Counted from the stretch's first letter, positions 43,211-52,248 are shown. The stretch: DNA of 64,000 bases from JAPLDA01 sp043787975 (GCA_043787975.1 JAYVUK010000064.1:1-64000); one strand, 5' to 3'. Notes: generated from the sequence alone by a model not told the origin. A program made the numbers and translations.

Positions 43211-43546
43211 TTATAATTCATTGTATTTCTTATTTGAATTCCTGCTCTTGTCGACAGGATATTTAAGTCCGTTCTTTTGAAGCTTTTCTGAAATGGCTTC
43301 CGGCAAGTCAATGTTGTAATAGTTGCTGATGTAAATTATAAAAATGGCGATGTCAGCCAGCTCATCTTTAATTTTTTGATTGTCAATTTCGCTTTGTTGC
43401 TGTTCGCTTTTCCATAAAAACAATTCCTGTAATTCGGCAACTTCAATATTCAATCCCAACAACAAATCTTTTATGTGATGAAATTGTTTCCAGTTCCGTT
43501 CATCCCTGAAGTCAATTACTTTTTGTTCGAGTTGTTTAAAGTCCAT
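43211..43546 (-). CDS. MazG-like nucleotide pyrophosphohydrolase (copy 1)
   Basis: The 111-aa all-helical protein has the dimeric dUTPase/MazG metal-binding pattern NIEVAELQELFLWK followed by KDELADIAIF, where the E-x2-E and E-x2-D pairs bind Mg. Such enzymes hydrolyse nucleoside triphosphates to monophosphates, often as house-cleaning of modified dNTPs. A clear relative is encoded at 52245-52583. It starts 3 bp after the stop of a small membrane protein gene, so the two share a transcript. Confidence 0.88.
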   Translation of the reverse strand: MDFKQLEQKVIDFRDERNWKQFHHIKDLLLGLNIEVAELQELFLWKSEQQQSEIDNQKIKDELADIAIFIIYISNYYNIDLPEAISEKLQKNGLKYPVDKSRNSNKKYNEL

Positions 43547-43549
43547 TCG

Positions 43550-43939
43550 TCAGGGATTGTCTTTGTGAGGTTTGGTTTGCGTTTGGAATTTTCTCAGCAC
43601 TGAAAGAATCAATGCAAAATAAATAATTATTAGTGAGGTCAATGCAAAAATACTCAACCAGTCTGTATGGTGCTCATGAATGTTTTTAATAATTGAATTT
43701 CCATGACTGATTACCTGCTGAACCAAAAGTGCTGTAAATAAAACAATGAAATATATTTTCGCTCTCCTGATTTCAAAAGCGCACCACAGATTGATTATGA
43801 CAAACAAAATGTTTCGGGAAGCTGTTGAATTGTTCAAGTCCATAAAAATTGCGAGCAGATGATAAAAGGCTGTTGCAATAAAACCAATGGATGAGATTTT
43901 AAGAATGAAAGAAGAAATTCTTATAACTATTGAATTCAT
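43550..43939 (-). CDS. Small membrane protein
   Basis: From the ATG at 43939 (MNSIVIRISSFILK) the ~129-aa protein shows four hydrophobic segments. The middle loop is HGNSIIKNIHEHHTDW. A longer frame to 43996 has a charged extension. No family recognised. First gene of a pair with the MazG-like enzyme. Confidence 0.6.
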   Translation of the reverse strand: MNSIVIRISSFILKISSIGFIATAFYHLLAIFMDLNNSTASRNILFVIINLWCAFEIRRAKIYFIVLFTALLVQQVISHGNSIIKNIHEHHTDWLSIFALTSLIIIYFALILSVLRKFQTQTKPHKDNP

Positions 43940-44043
43940 TGATTCTTTTATTTCAAAAAAGATATTAATTTTTTGCCTGTCGTAAAAGTATTTCACTTAT
44001 TTTCATTCTACAACTTTGTGAATAAAGTTTAACCAAAGCGAAA

Positions 44044-44171
44044 GTGCGTTACCAAGTAATAGCGATAGAGAACACATGAGAGTCAGAAAATAATTCTGAG
44101 CTCATTCACGTGTTCTCAATTTGCGGTTTTTTTACGGGGTACGAGTAAAAAAAATTACCTAGGTAACGCAC
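44044..44171. repeat. Nested inverted repeats upstream of the regulator gene's 3' side
   Basis: The outer pair GTGCGTTACC (44044-44053) and GGTAACGCAC (44162-44171) is perfect over 10 bp and continues with GTAAT/ATTAC after a small internal loop. An inner perfect pair GAGAACAC (44068-44075) and GTGTTCTC (44110-44117) encloses a smaller TCAG/CTGA stem. The whole could fold into one long branched structure. It is a structured RNA, a small transposable relic, or a spacer hairpin; no target duplication was found at its ends. Confidence 0.6.
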
Positions 44172-44184
44172 GATTTTTTTGATT

Positions 44185-44205
44185 ACTTTTCTTTTAAAGA
44201 AAAGT
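44185..44205. terminator. 21-bp hairpin ACTTTTCTTT-T-AAAGAAAAGT
   Basis: Perfect 10-bp arms with one central base are followed on the minus strand by CAAAAAAAT, fitting a terminator downstream of the XRE regulator gene. The same kind of hairpin is common in Bacteroidota spacers. Confidence 0.6.
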
Positions 44206-44275
44206 GATAAAAAAACTATTACTGCACGTTCGCCTTGATTTTATACGCGTTACTCAGAGTGATATGAAACAGGAA

Positions 44276-44638
44276 TTATTTTCTTTTTCGGATGGACTGC
44301 TTCTTTGGCGCATCCATTTTGTTCTTGAGCTTTTCAACTTCAAGAGACAATTTTTGAATTACATGTGTCAATTGCTCAATATCATGCTTGGTGGCAAAGC
44401 CATAATATTTGGAAGGATCTTCAAAGGAAGGTTCTTTTCTGTCATTGAAAAACTCGATGACGTGCACCTTTAAAATTTTCGCGATGGCATACAGGCGTGT
44501 CACCTGCACATCCGTTTCTCCGCGTTCAATTTTGGCATACGTTCCCGGCTCAATGCCAAGTTCATCAGCCATGTTGGTCTGAGAATAATCCTGGTTCTCC
44601 CTGATCTTCCGGATTCTGTGTCCTACAACTTTTTTCAC
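44276..44638 (-). CDS. XRE-family DNA-binding regulator
   Basis: The 120-aa protein has a classic helix-turn-helix (IRKIRENQDYSQTNMADELG, then PGTYAKIERGETDVQV, residues ~8-47). A coiled, charged C-terminal half (LEVEKLKNKMD) probably dimerises it. The start is GTG at 44638; no upstream ATG is in frame. It is divergent from the type III modification gene across a 125-bp gap that contains a 19-bp palindrome, so it may control the restriction-modification pair and itself. Confidence 0.85.
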   Translation of the reverse strand: MKKVVGHRIRKIRENQDYSQTNMADELGIEPGTYAKIERGETDVQVTRLYAIAKILKVHVIEFFNDRKEPSFEDPSKYYGFATKHDIEQLTHVIQKLSLEVEKLKNKMDAPKKQSIRKRK

Positions 44639-44691
44639 AGCGGCAAATTTCCTGAACCATTCGGCATCTAAACTGTCAATAAAATATAGAT

Positions 44692-44710
44692 TTTGTCTTT
44701 TAAAGACAAA
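44692..44710. promoter_or_regulatory. Operator-like palindrome TTTGTCTTT-T-AAAGACAAA
   Basis: Perfect 9-bp arms with one central base lie between the divergent XRE gene (starts 44638) and the mod gene (starts 44764). Position and symmetry fit a binding site for the adjacent XRE dimer. No T tract follows, so it is less likely to be a terminator. Confidence 0.6.
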
Positions 44711-44763
44711 TACATATCCTTACAGTTCAATTTTAGTGTGAATCGCTGTGAAATTGAATTGTT

Positions 44764-46599
44764 GTGGCCGAAAAGTACGAGAACTATTCCCGTGAAGAAC
44801 TGATTGCTGAGTTGAAGAAACTAAGCAAACGGAAAAAGTACGGCCTGGTTTGGGAAGAAGAACGGACGCTTGAAAAATTTGAAAAGGAATCAGACGGGAA
44901 ATTGCCTGTCTTATTGGAAGATAAGGAGAGAGAAATAAAAACAGATGAAAGTAAGCCGGTAAATATTTTAATTGAAGGTGATAACTACCACGCACTTTCT
45001 GTTTTGAATTATACGCATCATAAAAGTATTGATGTAATTTACATTGACCCACCCTACAACACAGGAGAAAACGATTTTAAGTATAACGACAAATTCATTG
45101 ATAAAGAAAATGGATTTCGTCACAGCATGTGGCTTTCATTTATGAGCAAGCGTTTGCGTCTTGCCAAAAATCTTTTAAAGGACACGGGTGTAATTATCAT
45201 TCACATTGACGAGAATGAGTTTGATAGTTTGAATGTTCTTCTAGAAACAGATATTTTTTACGAACAGAATAATTTGGGAACAATTGTTTGGAACAAAAAA
45301 AACCCGAAGGGTGATGCAAAGGGTGTTTCAACTATGCATGAATATGTTTTTTGCTACGCAAGAAACAAGGAAGCGTTTTTGAAGCTTCAAAATACATTAA
45401 CCAGAAAAAAGCCAAACGCAGTTGAGATTTTGAAAAAAGCGAAAATGCTTTTTTCGAAAATTGGCAAGTCCGTTATCCCAGATGAAGTTCAGAAGGTGAT
45501 TAAGCCATTCAACTATCCAAAGACAGTTCTAAAAGATTTTATTATCAAACATGATTTGGAGCTTGTCAAGAAGGAGTTTCAAGCATGGATGGGGATGCAG
45601 GATTTTTCAGGAGGAGAGAAGGCATATAAGTTTATTGATGAAAATGGTGAAGTATATCGTGGAGTTTCTATGGCATGGCCAAACAAGGAGAAAGCACCAC
45701 CCGATTATTTTATTCCATTAATTCATCCAGTAACTAAGAAAAAATGCCCGGTTCCTGAAAGGGGTTGGAGAAACCCTTCCGCAACAATGAAGTCATTACT
45801 TGAACAAAAATTGATTTTGTTTGGAACAGATGAAAAGAAGCAGCCTGAAAGAAAATACTTGTTGAAGGAAAACATGTTTGAAAATACTCCTTCACTGTAT
45901 GACTACGCCAGTAGTGATGATATTTTTTTCAAAGACATTGGAATAAATTTTCCTTATGCAAAGCCAGTTGATGTTGCCAAGTATTTGATTTCATCCATCC
46001 ATCCCGACCCGAAAATTATTCTTGATTTCTTTGCGGGTAGCGGAACAGCATTACACGCTGTTTTAGATTTGAAGGACAACAGTAAACAATGTATTCTCAT
46101 TACAAATGACGAAAACAATATCTGCACCGAAGTTTGTTACCCAAGAATTAAAAAAGTAATTCATGGATATAAGGACAGCAATGGAAATAAAGTTGAAGGT
46201 CTCGGTGGAAATCTTAAATATTACAAAACAGATTTTGTGGGTTCAGAGCCAAGCCATCGTAATAAAAAGTTACTCACGCAGAAAAGTATTGATTTGATTT
46301 GCATCAAAGAAAATACTTTTAAAAAGGAGTTGAAAGCAGAAGGCTATTCCATCTTTTCCAATCAGGAGAAATACATGGCTATTCTATTTGACGAAATGAA
46401 TATCTCGGAATTCAAAAAAGAAATTTCAAAACTTAAGAAACCTGTTTCAGTTTATGTTTTTTCATTAGATGGTGATGACTATAGTGAAGAATTTAAGAAC
46501 CTGAAAAATGCAATTACTCTTTGCGCCATTCCGGAAGCGATACTTAAAGTTTACCGGAGAATCCACTCTCCCAGGCAACTAAAACTTCAGATGCAATGA
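44764..46599 (+). CDS. mod: Type III restriction-modification DNA methyltransferase (Mod)
   Basis: The 611-aa N6-adenine methyltransferase has the catalytic motif DPPYNTGENDF near residue 95 ahead of the SAM motif DFFAGSGTALHAVL near 422. This order defines the beta class used by type III systems. The region between (~130-400) should hold target recognition; the C-terminal ~150 residues contact Res. The GTG at 44764 gives MAEKYENYSREEL, a common Mod start. No simple-sequence repeat suggesting phase variation is seen in the gene. The stop overlaps the res ATG. Confidence 0.94.
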   Translation: MAEKYENYSREELIAELKKLSKRKKYGLVWEEERTLEKFEKESDGKLPVLLEDKEREIKTDESKPVNILIEGDNYHALSVLNYTHHKSIDVIYIDPPYNTGENDFKYNDKFIDKENGFRHSMWLSFMSKRLRLAKNLLKDTGVIIIHIDENEFDSLNVLLETDIFYEQNNLGTIVWNKKNPKGDAKGVSTMHEYVFCYARNKEAFLKLQNTLTRKKPNAVEILKKAKMLFSKIGKSVIPDEVQKVIKPFNYPKTVLKDFIIKHDLELVKKEFQAWMGMQDFSGGEKAYKFIDENGEVYRGVSMAWPNKEKAPPDYFIPLIHPVTKKKCPVPERGWRNPSATMKSLLEQKLILFGTDEKKQPERKYLLKENMFENTPSLYDYASSDDIFFKDIGINFPYAKPVDVAKYLISSIHPDPKIILDFFAGSGTALHAVLDLKDNSKQCILITNDENNICTEVCYPRIKKVIHGYKDSNGNKVEGLGGNLKYYKTDFVGSEPSHRNKKLLTQKSIDLICIKENTFKKELKAEGYSIFSNQEKYMAILFDEMNISEFKKEISKLKKPVSVYVFSLDGDDYSEEFKNLKNAITLCAIPEAILKVYRRIHSPRQLKLQMQ

Positions 46600-48836
46600 T
46601 TACAAAGCTGCTGAAATACCAGGATGAAGCTGTGGAAAGCCTGCTTTCAAGGATCAACAAATTCCTGGAAAAGGAAGGACAGAAAAGTGTCGTGCTTCAA
46701 TCGCCAACAGGGTCAGGTAAAACCATTATGACAGCAGAGCTTTTGGGAAGGCTTGTGAACAAAAGAGAAGATGGTAAAGTGTTTTCATTTATCTGGGCAG
46801 CTCCACGCAAACTCCATTTACAAAGCAAAGAAAAACTTGAAAGGTATTATGAAAGTTCACGGTTGTTGGAATGCCTCAATGTTGATGACCTGTCAGAGAT
46901 AAAGATCGGTGAAAGCGAAATTTTGTTTCTCAATTGGGAAAGCATCAACAAAAAGGGTAATGTGTTTGTGAATGAAAATGAAAGAGACTTTAACCTGACA
47001 TCTGTTGTCAACAACACATTGGAGGAAGGAAGAGAAATTATCCTGGTAATTGATGAAAGTCATCATACTTCAAAGGCAACTAACACAAGGAGTCTCATTG
47101 AAATTATGAAACCGAAAATTACCATTGAGGTTTCGGCAACACCACCTGACATCAGTTCGGATTACAAGGAGGTTGTGGAATTCAAAGATGTAGCAGAAAC
47201 AGGAATAGTCAAGAAAGAAGTTTCCATTAATTCCGGATTGAAAGAAGATAAACTTGAAGGTGTTGGCAGCGATGAATTTATCCTGAAAGCTGCTCTTGAG
47301 AAAAGGAAAGAGTTAAAAGATCTCCTTGAGAAATCCGGGGTGAGAGATGTAAATCCGCTTTTGTTAATCCAGTTACCGGATAAAGATCGTCATACTACTG
47401 AAGACAATAGGAAAGAAAAGATGATTGAGGAGCTCATGGCAAGAAAGTTTAATGTCACAAGAGAAAACGGAAAACTTGCTTTTTATCTTTCGGAAGACAA
47501 GGAAAATCTGGAGAATATTACTAAGAATAACAATGAAGTTGAAGTGCTGATGTTCAAACAAGCAATCGCTCTTGGATGGGATTGTCGGCGCGCTTACATT
47601 TTAGTTTTATTTCGCGAATGGCATTCAGAAACATTTAAGATGCAGACAGTAGGCAGAATTATGCGTATGCCGGAATTAAAACACTATAAGTCAGACGCAC
47701 TAAATAAAGGATATGTTTATACCAACATAGCCAACACAAAAATAAATATTGAAGAAGAAGTCGCGCGCGATATTTACACCATTTATTCATCAGCAAGAAA
47801 TTATGGAGATGATATTAATCTTCTTTCTTATCACTTAAAACGAGACCGAGGTGAGACACGTTTGGATGTTTCATTCTTCAGCATATTTCCTGAAGAATGT
47901 AAAAAATTCAGGTTGAAAGAGAAAATCGAAAGTATAAAGGGAGGAGTTCTGGACCATATTCCAATTGATGGAGTTCTTCATTTGGAAAATTATAAAACAG
48001 CAAATGAACCTGTAATCCTGTTAAAAAATATTTCGCTTGCCAAGAATACCATTGAACTTGAAAGTGCTTTAAAATATTTTATTGATTCGGTCATGCTGGA
48101 AGGTGCTTTCATGTTTCCCGAGAGGCGTACCGTTGAGAGAATTAACAAGTGCATTTATAATTTCTTTGCTGAAGAATTGGATAAGCACATTGAAAAGGAC
48201 GAAAAAGAAATTATTGCTACAGTACTTAGTCCTGAAAACCGGCAAGCATTCACTGATATTATTAATCTTTCGCTGAAGGAATACACGCGCATACATTCAA
48301 CGAAATCTAACGAACTGCTTGAGAATGAAAAGCTGTGGAATATTCCTGAAATTCTTGAATTAAACTCCAATCATCAGGAAAGAAAACCGAGAGCGAAAAA
48401 ATCTGCCATGGTTCCATTCTACGAATCAACCTTACAGGCACGCCACTGGGAAACGGAGATAAAATTTATCCAATTTTTGGAAGACAGCAGTAAGGTTGAA
48501 TGGTGGTTTAAAAATGGAGAGCGCGATGCTACCTTTTTTGCCGTTCCTTATAAGGATAGTTCAAACGAATACCAGACATTTTATGTTGATTTCATTGTAA
48601 AGATGAAGGATGGTAGAATTGGTTTGTTTGATACCAAATCCGGATGGACAGCAGAAGCTCAAAAAGCAGGACCAAAATCAAACGGACTTCAGAAATATAT
48701 TGCTGAACAAAATAAAAATGGGAAAAAATTTTTTGGAAGCATTGTAGTTCCTAAAGGCAAATCATTTTGGATTTATAACAAGATGCCATATGTGTATGAC
48801 AAGGAATTAGCAGGATGGTCGGTGCTTGAATTTTAA
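46596..48836 (+). CDS. res: Type III restriction enzyme helicase-nuclease (Res)
   Basis: The 746-aa protein has a superfamily 2 helicase core with Walker A SPTGSGKT (36-43), DESHH (~153) and a late motif QTVGRIMRMPEL. A C-terminal PD-(D/E)xK nuclease reads YVDFIVKMKDGRIGLFDTKSG (~663-683, Asp near 665 and Asp-x-Lys near 679-681). Res cuts only with Mod bound, after meeting a second unmethylated site. It overlaps mod as ATGA, so the subunits are coupled. An in-frame stretch continues after its stop (see remnant). Confidence 0.93.
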   Translation: MITKLLKYQDEAVESLLSRINKFLEKEGQKSVVLQSPTGSGKTIMTAELLGRLVNKREDGKVFSFIWAAPRKLHLQSKEKLERYYESSRLLECLNVDDLSEIKIGESEILFLNWESINKKGNVFVNENERDFNLTSVVNNTLEEGREIILVIDESHHTSKATNTRSLIEIMKPKITIEVSATPPDISSDYKEVVEFKDVAETGIVKKEVSINSGLKEDKLEGVGSDEFILKAALEKRKELKDLLEKSGVRDVNPLLLIQLPDKDRHTTEDNRKEKMIEELMARKFNVTRENGKLAFYLSEDKENLENITKNNNEVEVLMFKQAIALGWDCRRAYILVLFREWHSETFKMQTVGRIMRMPELKHYKSDALNKGYVYTNIANTKINIEEEVARDIYTIYSSARNYGDDINLLSYHLKRDRGETRLDVSFFSIFPEECKKFRLKEKIESIKGGVLDHIPIDGVLHLENYKTANEPVILLKNISLAKNTIELESALKYFIDSVMLEGAFMFPERRTVERINKCIYNFFAEELDKHIEKDEKEIIATVLSPENRQAFTDIINLSLKEYTRIHSTKSNELLENEKLWNIPEILELNSNHQERKPRAKKSAMVPFYESTLQARHWETEIKFIQFLEDSSKVEWWFKNGERDATFFAVPYKDSSNEYQTFYVDFIVKMKDGRIGLFDTKSGWTAEAQKAGPKSNGLQKYIAEQNKNGKKFFGSIVVPKGKSFWIYNKMPYVYDKELAGWSVLEF

Positions 48837-48968
48837 ACGGTACTCTTGAAATTAATTGGAGTTACCAACTACTCAATGCTCTTTGACAAGATTATGGAGA
48901 ACAACGAATTCAAAACAGATGTAAAAGATTGGCTGACGAAGCGGATTTATCAGCGCTATAACGCGTGA
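48837..48968 (+). pseudogene. In-frame remnant after the res stop (30-44 codons)
   Basis: Directly after the res stop, the same frame stays open for 43 codons and then stops at 48968. From an ATG at 48876 it reads MLFDKIMENNEFKTDVKDWL, then TKRIYQRYNA. The pattern looks like the C-terminus of a larger protein, possibly of a restriction or helicase subunit, though I cannot name it. It may be a decayed gene or a former extension of Res. Confidence 0.4.
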
Positions 48969-48981
48969 CTTCCCCGGCAAA

Positions 48982-49070
48982 CCCCGAAGAACTTCTCCTG
49001 CTTTAAAGCAGCTTTAGGAAGTGAATTGTTTCAAGACAAGTGTATCAGGAAACTTCTTCGGGGCGCCTTT
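48982..49070 (+). terminator. Large terminator-like hairpin after the restriction locus
   Basis: The outer arms CCCCGAAGAACTTCTCCTG (48982-49000) and CAGGAAACTTCTTCGGGG (49046-49063) pair with few mismatches and are followed by a T run near 49068. A second 14-bp palindrome CTGCTTTAAAGCAG (48998-49011) overlaps the left arm, so alternative folds exist. Confidence 0.75.
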
Positions 49071-49145
49071 TTTAATTGAACATTAAAAGCATTTGCTGAA
49101 TTCAAAACTTGATACCGTCCTTCATAATTATTAATCCTTTGCGAT

Positions 49146-49898
49146 TTAATAAAATTTATCACCATTCCATTTTACCGGATTGTTCATGATGTAATTGGAA
49201 ATGTTTTGATAAGCTCGTTCATCGCGGATGATGTGTTCGTAATAATTGCGTTGCCAAACCGTTTGGATTTGTCGATTCGGTTGGGGCGTATTGGATTTAC
49301 GTTGGGGCGAATTGCATTCGCCCTTATCCCGATAATATTCATTTATTTTTTTGGTTACCGATGATTTATATCCACGAACGATAGCGCCAATAGTTTGAGA
49401 TGGTGATCGCAGTGTTTGGGGCGTATTGAATACGTCCCCATCATTATAGGAATCGAATTCGCGTTGGTGTGAATCTGATTCGTGTCGTGGCGTATTGAAT
49501 ACGTCCCCATCATTATAGGAATCGAATTCGCGTTGTAGTGAATCTGATTCGCCTGTATTTAATTCCAAATCGGGCGTAATAGATGGTAGTAATTGAGGCG
49601 TATGCAATACGCCTGTACGGGAATGGGCTTGAGTAATCAAAATAATTCCGTGAATATGGTTGGGCATCACAATGAATGCATCCAATTCAATATTCTTTCG
49701 CAAGTCAGGTGTTCTCAGCCATTCATCATGCGCGATTTTTCCCAAATCATTTAATATCATTTTCCCATCCGAAATTTTTCCAAACAAACATTTCCGGTCA
49801 TCACAACAAATTGTGATGAAATATGCGCCCGCCTGTGAATAATCATATCCTTTTAACCGGATCGACCTGCGGTGATGTATTTGCGGATCAAATTTCAT
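49146..49898 (-). CDS. REP-associated tyrosine transposase (Y1/HUH family) with internal repeats
   Basis: From the ATG at 49898 (MKFDPQIHHRRSIRLKGYDY) the ~250-aa protein has the Y1_Tnp signature AYFITICCDDRKCLFG, the HUH metal pair in MPNHIHGIIL and the C-terminal WQRNYYEHIIRDERAYQNI, which should hold the catalytic Tyr. These proteins nick and move small REP palindromes. A low-complexity insert in the middle includes a 23-aa tandem duplication (REFDSYNDGDVFNTP twice). The inserted DNA contains several REP-like palindromes. The enzyme core motifs look intact. Alone, with no other transposase gene nearby. Confidence 0.88.
   Translation of the reverse strand: MKFDPQIHHRRSIRLKGYDYSQAGAYFITICCDDRKCLFGKISDGKMILNDLGKIAHDEWLRTPDLRKNIELDAFIVMPNHIHGIILITQAHSRTGVLHTPQLLPSITPDLELNTGESDSLQREFDSYNDGDVFNTPRHESDSHQREFDSYNDGDVFNTPQTLRSPSQTIGAIVRGYKSSVTKKINEYYRDKGECNSPQRKSNTPQPNRQIQTVWQRNYYEHIIRDERAYQNISNYIMNNPVKWNGDKFY
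49305..49323. repeat. REP-like palindrome inside the transposase gene (GGGCGAATTGCATTCGCCC)
   Basis: Perfect 7-bp arms flank a 5-bp loop, within the coding region of the Y1 transposase. Confidence 0.8.
49418..49555. repeat. 69-bp tandem duplication carrying REP-like palindromes
   Basis: The unit beginning GGCGTATTGAATACGTCCCC restarts 69 bp (23 codons) later, at 49420 and 49489, with about two differences in the first ~63 bp. Each copy starts with a GGGGCGTATT/AATACGTCCCC-type palindrome and contains GAATTCGCG and GAATCTGATTCG words. Low divergence points to a recent duplication. Confidence 0.88.
49597..49613. repeat. REP-like palindrome GGCGTATGCAATACGCC
   Basis: A perfect 7-bp stem with loop GCA, in the same gene. 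The motif GGCGTATTGCATACGCC is its reverse complement. Confidence 0.8.
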
Positions 49899-50055
49899 TT
49901 GCCATTTTGTTTTTTCCAATCCACCAATACAGTCAATAGTAAAATGTGTGAACTACATTTTATCAGGCGAAAGGACTGTAGACTAAACCGGATCGATTTG
50001 GAATTAATTGACTTTCTTTAAATGATACTCTTTAATAATTCTGAAAAATTTTAAT

Positions 50056-52248
50056 CTATGTGTTCATATCCAAAACACAAACAAATATACCAATAACTTT
50101 TAAAGAACTTAATTCATCTTCCTTCAAAACTATTTCTGAATATTCCTGGTTATCAGACAACGGTTTTAGTGTAATCGATGAATGAGACCAACTTTCTTCC
50201 CCGATTTCTTTTGTACTGTGATATGATTTTATGGTGTAACCGGCACCAAAATCAGAATCGAGTATGGAACGATGTTCAACTAAAACTACTTTACCTTCTC
50301 TCGAACCACCGGTATCTTTTTTAAACAAACACCATGAACCATTCGATATTATTTTATTCATGGATTCTCCTTTTACTTTGCAGACAAAATATTCATCGGA
50401 TGCTTTATACGATTCAGGCAATTTTATCCAGTCAAAATCTGATACCTGCTGCAATTCGCCGAATCTTCCGGCAGCAACGCTGATATTATAAACCCGTACG
50501 CAGTTGGAAGATTTTTCTGCTTCTGCGTGCGACAGGATTTTAAATATCGGTTTATTTTTTTCAATAAGTATGTGCTCTTCAAAATAAGCTCTCAATTTTT
50601 CATCGCAGACATAGACGTACGTGCCTCGTATGCCTCGCAGCATAATCGTTTTGTAAATATTGATAATATAGTTTTTCAGATCTTCCGGGTTCTTAATTGA
50701 CTGTTTTCCGTTTTTATCAAAATAATTTTCTTCTTTAATGATGATCTCATTTTTGATTTTGTCATACGAGATTTCATTGCCGAAAATGACACCGGTATAG
50801 TTTAAGTCGTAACCTTGAGTAGTATGAATGCAACCGACTTCGTTGATTGAGTTTTCAGAATTTACCCAATCACCGGCAACACTATTCCATTTCAATTTGA
50901 CTTTATCAATAACTATATCGTGAACATCTTTATTCTTTGAAACCCATTCCCACGAATAACCTGCAACCAACCTCGACAACCCGAACTGTTCCATGGATTT
51001 GATTCGTTCGATCATTTTTTCCAGCGAATCAAAAAGGATGAATTCATATTCTTTCGCTTCAAAGACCGGATCACTTTTTCTGAACTTGCAGTTCAATAGT
51101 TTATCGATATATGTGACATAATCATTTCCACCTCTCACCCTGAATTGAGATTTGAGAGTTTTAATAATCGTATTTTTATTTGATTTCAGTTTATCAAAAT
51201 CTTCTTTTCTTACATCCGATGGTTTGATGGATTGACTTTCATCATAGAACAGGATATGCTTATCTCCCTGCTTGATGATCCAATCCAGTTCACTGCTTTT
51301 ATATTTATCCAGCTTCAACTTTTCAGCGACTTTGTCAAAGGCGCCAAAGTAGGTTCCAAGGTTCACTCTTCTTCTTAACCTGTGCGACTCATCAACAACC
51401 AGGATATCAAACGTTCTCTTCACAACTTCAGCAGGACCGATGACCATGTTTGTGCTCAGCCCTTTTATATTTTTGAATACTTTTTTTAACGTGTTCCGAA
51501 ATGAAGACATGGGAACAACAAGAGCCATTGTTGGTTTGGGATAAAGGCGTTTCAGTTCAGTCACTAATTTTATAAAGTCATTTTCTTCGTCCCCGAATTC
51601 TTTAAAATTAAAATCACTTGTTTCGGTGTTTAGTAATTTGAAAAGGTATACTGCCAGAATTGTTTTCCCGGTTCCGGCAGCACCTTCGACTAGTATGCTA
51701 TTATCCTTTTTATTGAGGAGACTTTTAATAATGTCAACAATACTTGCTTTTTGCTCCTTTGTAAGTGATTTGAATGGAGAGTACTTAAATAAGTCGGAGT
51801 TGTTTATTTTTTCTAACGAATTTTTCGTTATTCCTTCTGATATTAACTCGCTCCAGATGGTTTTAAATATATCCCAATAAATTTCCTGCTTTTGAAAATA
51901 GGAGTGATTGGCTAATCCGACATTCGCATTTAACAATTTGTATTGTCCGTCTCCGGATAAATATTTAATCAGGTTTGATTCGACATCAAGGGTGGCCGAC
52001 TTATTAAATTTATCACTCGTAATTAAATGAACGGCTGTAAGTTTATTCTTTGAATTATTTTTTAAGTGATTTGACATTCTTGATAAGGCATCCGTTGTTT
52101 CACCAACATAGGCTTCTTTAACAATTCCATCACTTAGTATATACACCAAAGGCCAAAGACCTTTTACATAATGATTGCTGTGAAATTCATTTAGTAAGCC
52201 GGCATTGAATTCATACTTTTTAATTTCAAAGGAATTCTTTTCGCTCAT
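50056..52248 (-). CDS. GIY-YIG nuclease - DUF2075 helicase - S24 peptidase fusion
   Basis: The 730-aa protein joins three parts. Residues ~33-100: GIY-YIG-like endonuclease (LVYILSDG, YVGETTDALSRMSNH with R57, Glu near 90). Residues ~155-560: DUF2075 superfamily 1-type ATPase with Walker A GAAGTGKT (189-196), Walker B DILVVDESHR (281-290), FYDESQS, QFRVRGG, HTTQGYDL and the arginine segment RGIRGTYVYV (538-547). Residues ~590-727: a LexA/UmuD-like S24 domain with nucleophile Ser629 in KGESM and Lys674 in YTIKSY, both retained. Its ATG overlaps the stop of a MazG-like gene (ATGA 52245-52248). The design suggests a damage- or phage-triggered nuclease; function is not known. Confidence 0.85.
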   Translation of the reverse strand: MSEKNSFEIKKYEFNAGLLNEFHSNHYVKGLWPLVYILSDGIVKEAYVGETTDALSRMSNHLKNNSKNKLTAVHLITSDKFNKSATLDVESNLIKYLSGDGQYKLLNANVGLANHSYFQKQEIYWDIFKTIWSELISEGITKNSLEKINNSDLFKYSPFKSLTKEQKASIVDIIKSLLNKKDNSILVEGAAGTGKTILAVYLFKLLNTETSDFNFKEFGDEENDFIKLVTELKRLYPKPTMALVVPMSSFRNTLKKVFKNIKGLSTNMVIGPAEVVKRTFDILVVDESHRLRRRVNLGTYFGAFDKVAEKLKLDKYKSSELDWIIKQGDKHILFYDESQSIKPSDVRKEDFDKLKSNKNTIIKTLKSQFRVRGGNDYVTYIDKLLNCKFRKSDPVFEAKEYEFILFDSLEKMIERIKSMEQFGLSRLVAGYSWEWVSKNKDVHDIVIDKVKLKWNSVAGDWVNSENSINEVGCIHTTQGYDLNYTGVIFGNEISYDKIKNEIIIKEENYFDKNGKQSIKNPEDLKNYIINIYKTIMLRGIRGTYVYVCDEKLRAYFEEHILIEKNKPIFKILSHAEAEKSSNCVRVYNISVAAGRFGELQQVSDFDWIKLPESYKASDEYFVCKVKGESMNKIISNGSWCLFKKDTGGSREGKVVLVEHRSILDSDFGAGYTIKSYHSTKEIGEESWSHSSITLKPLSDNQEYSEIVLKEDELSSLKVIGIFVCVLDMNT

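Noticed and set aside
44044..44171. Miniature transposable element
   Set aside because: No target duplication flanks the outer inverted repeats, so it is kept only as a structured repeat.
44764..46599. Phase-variable mod gene
   Set aside because: No homopolymer or short tandem repeat tract able to shift the frame was found in the gene.
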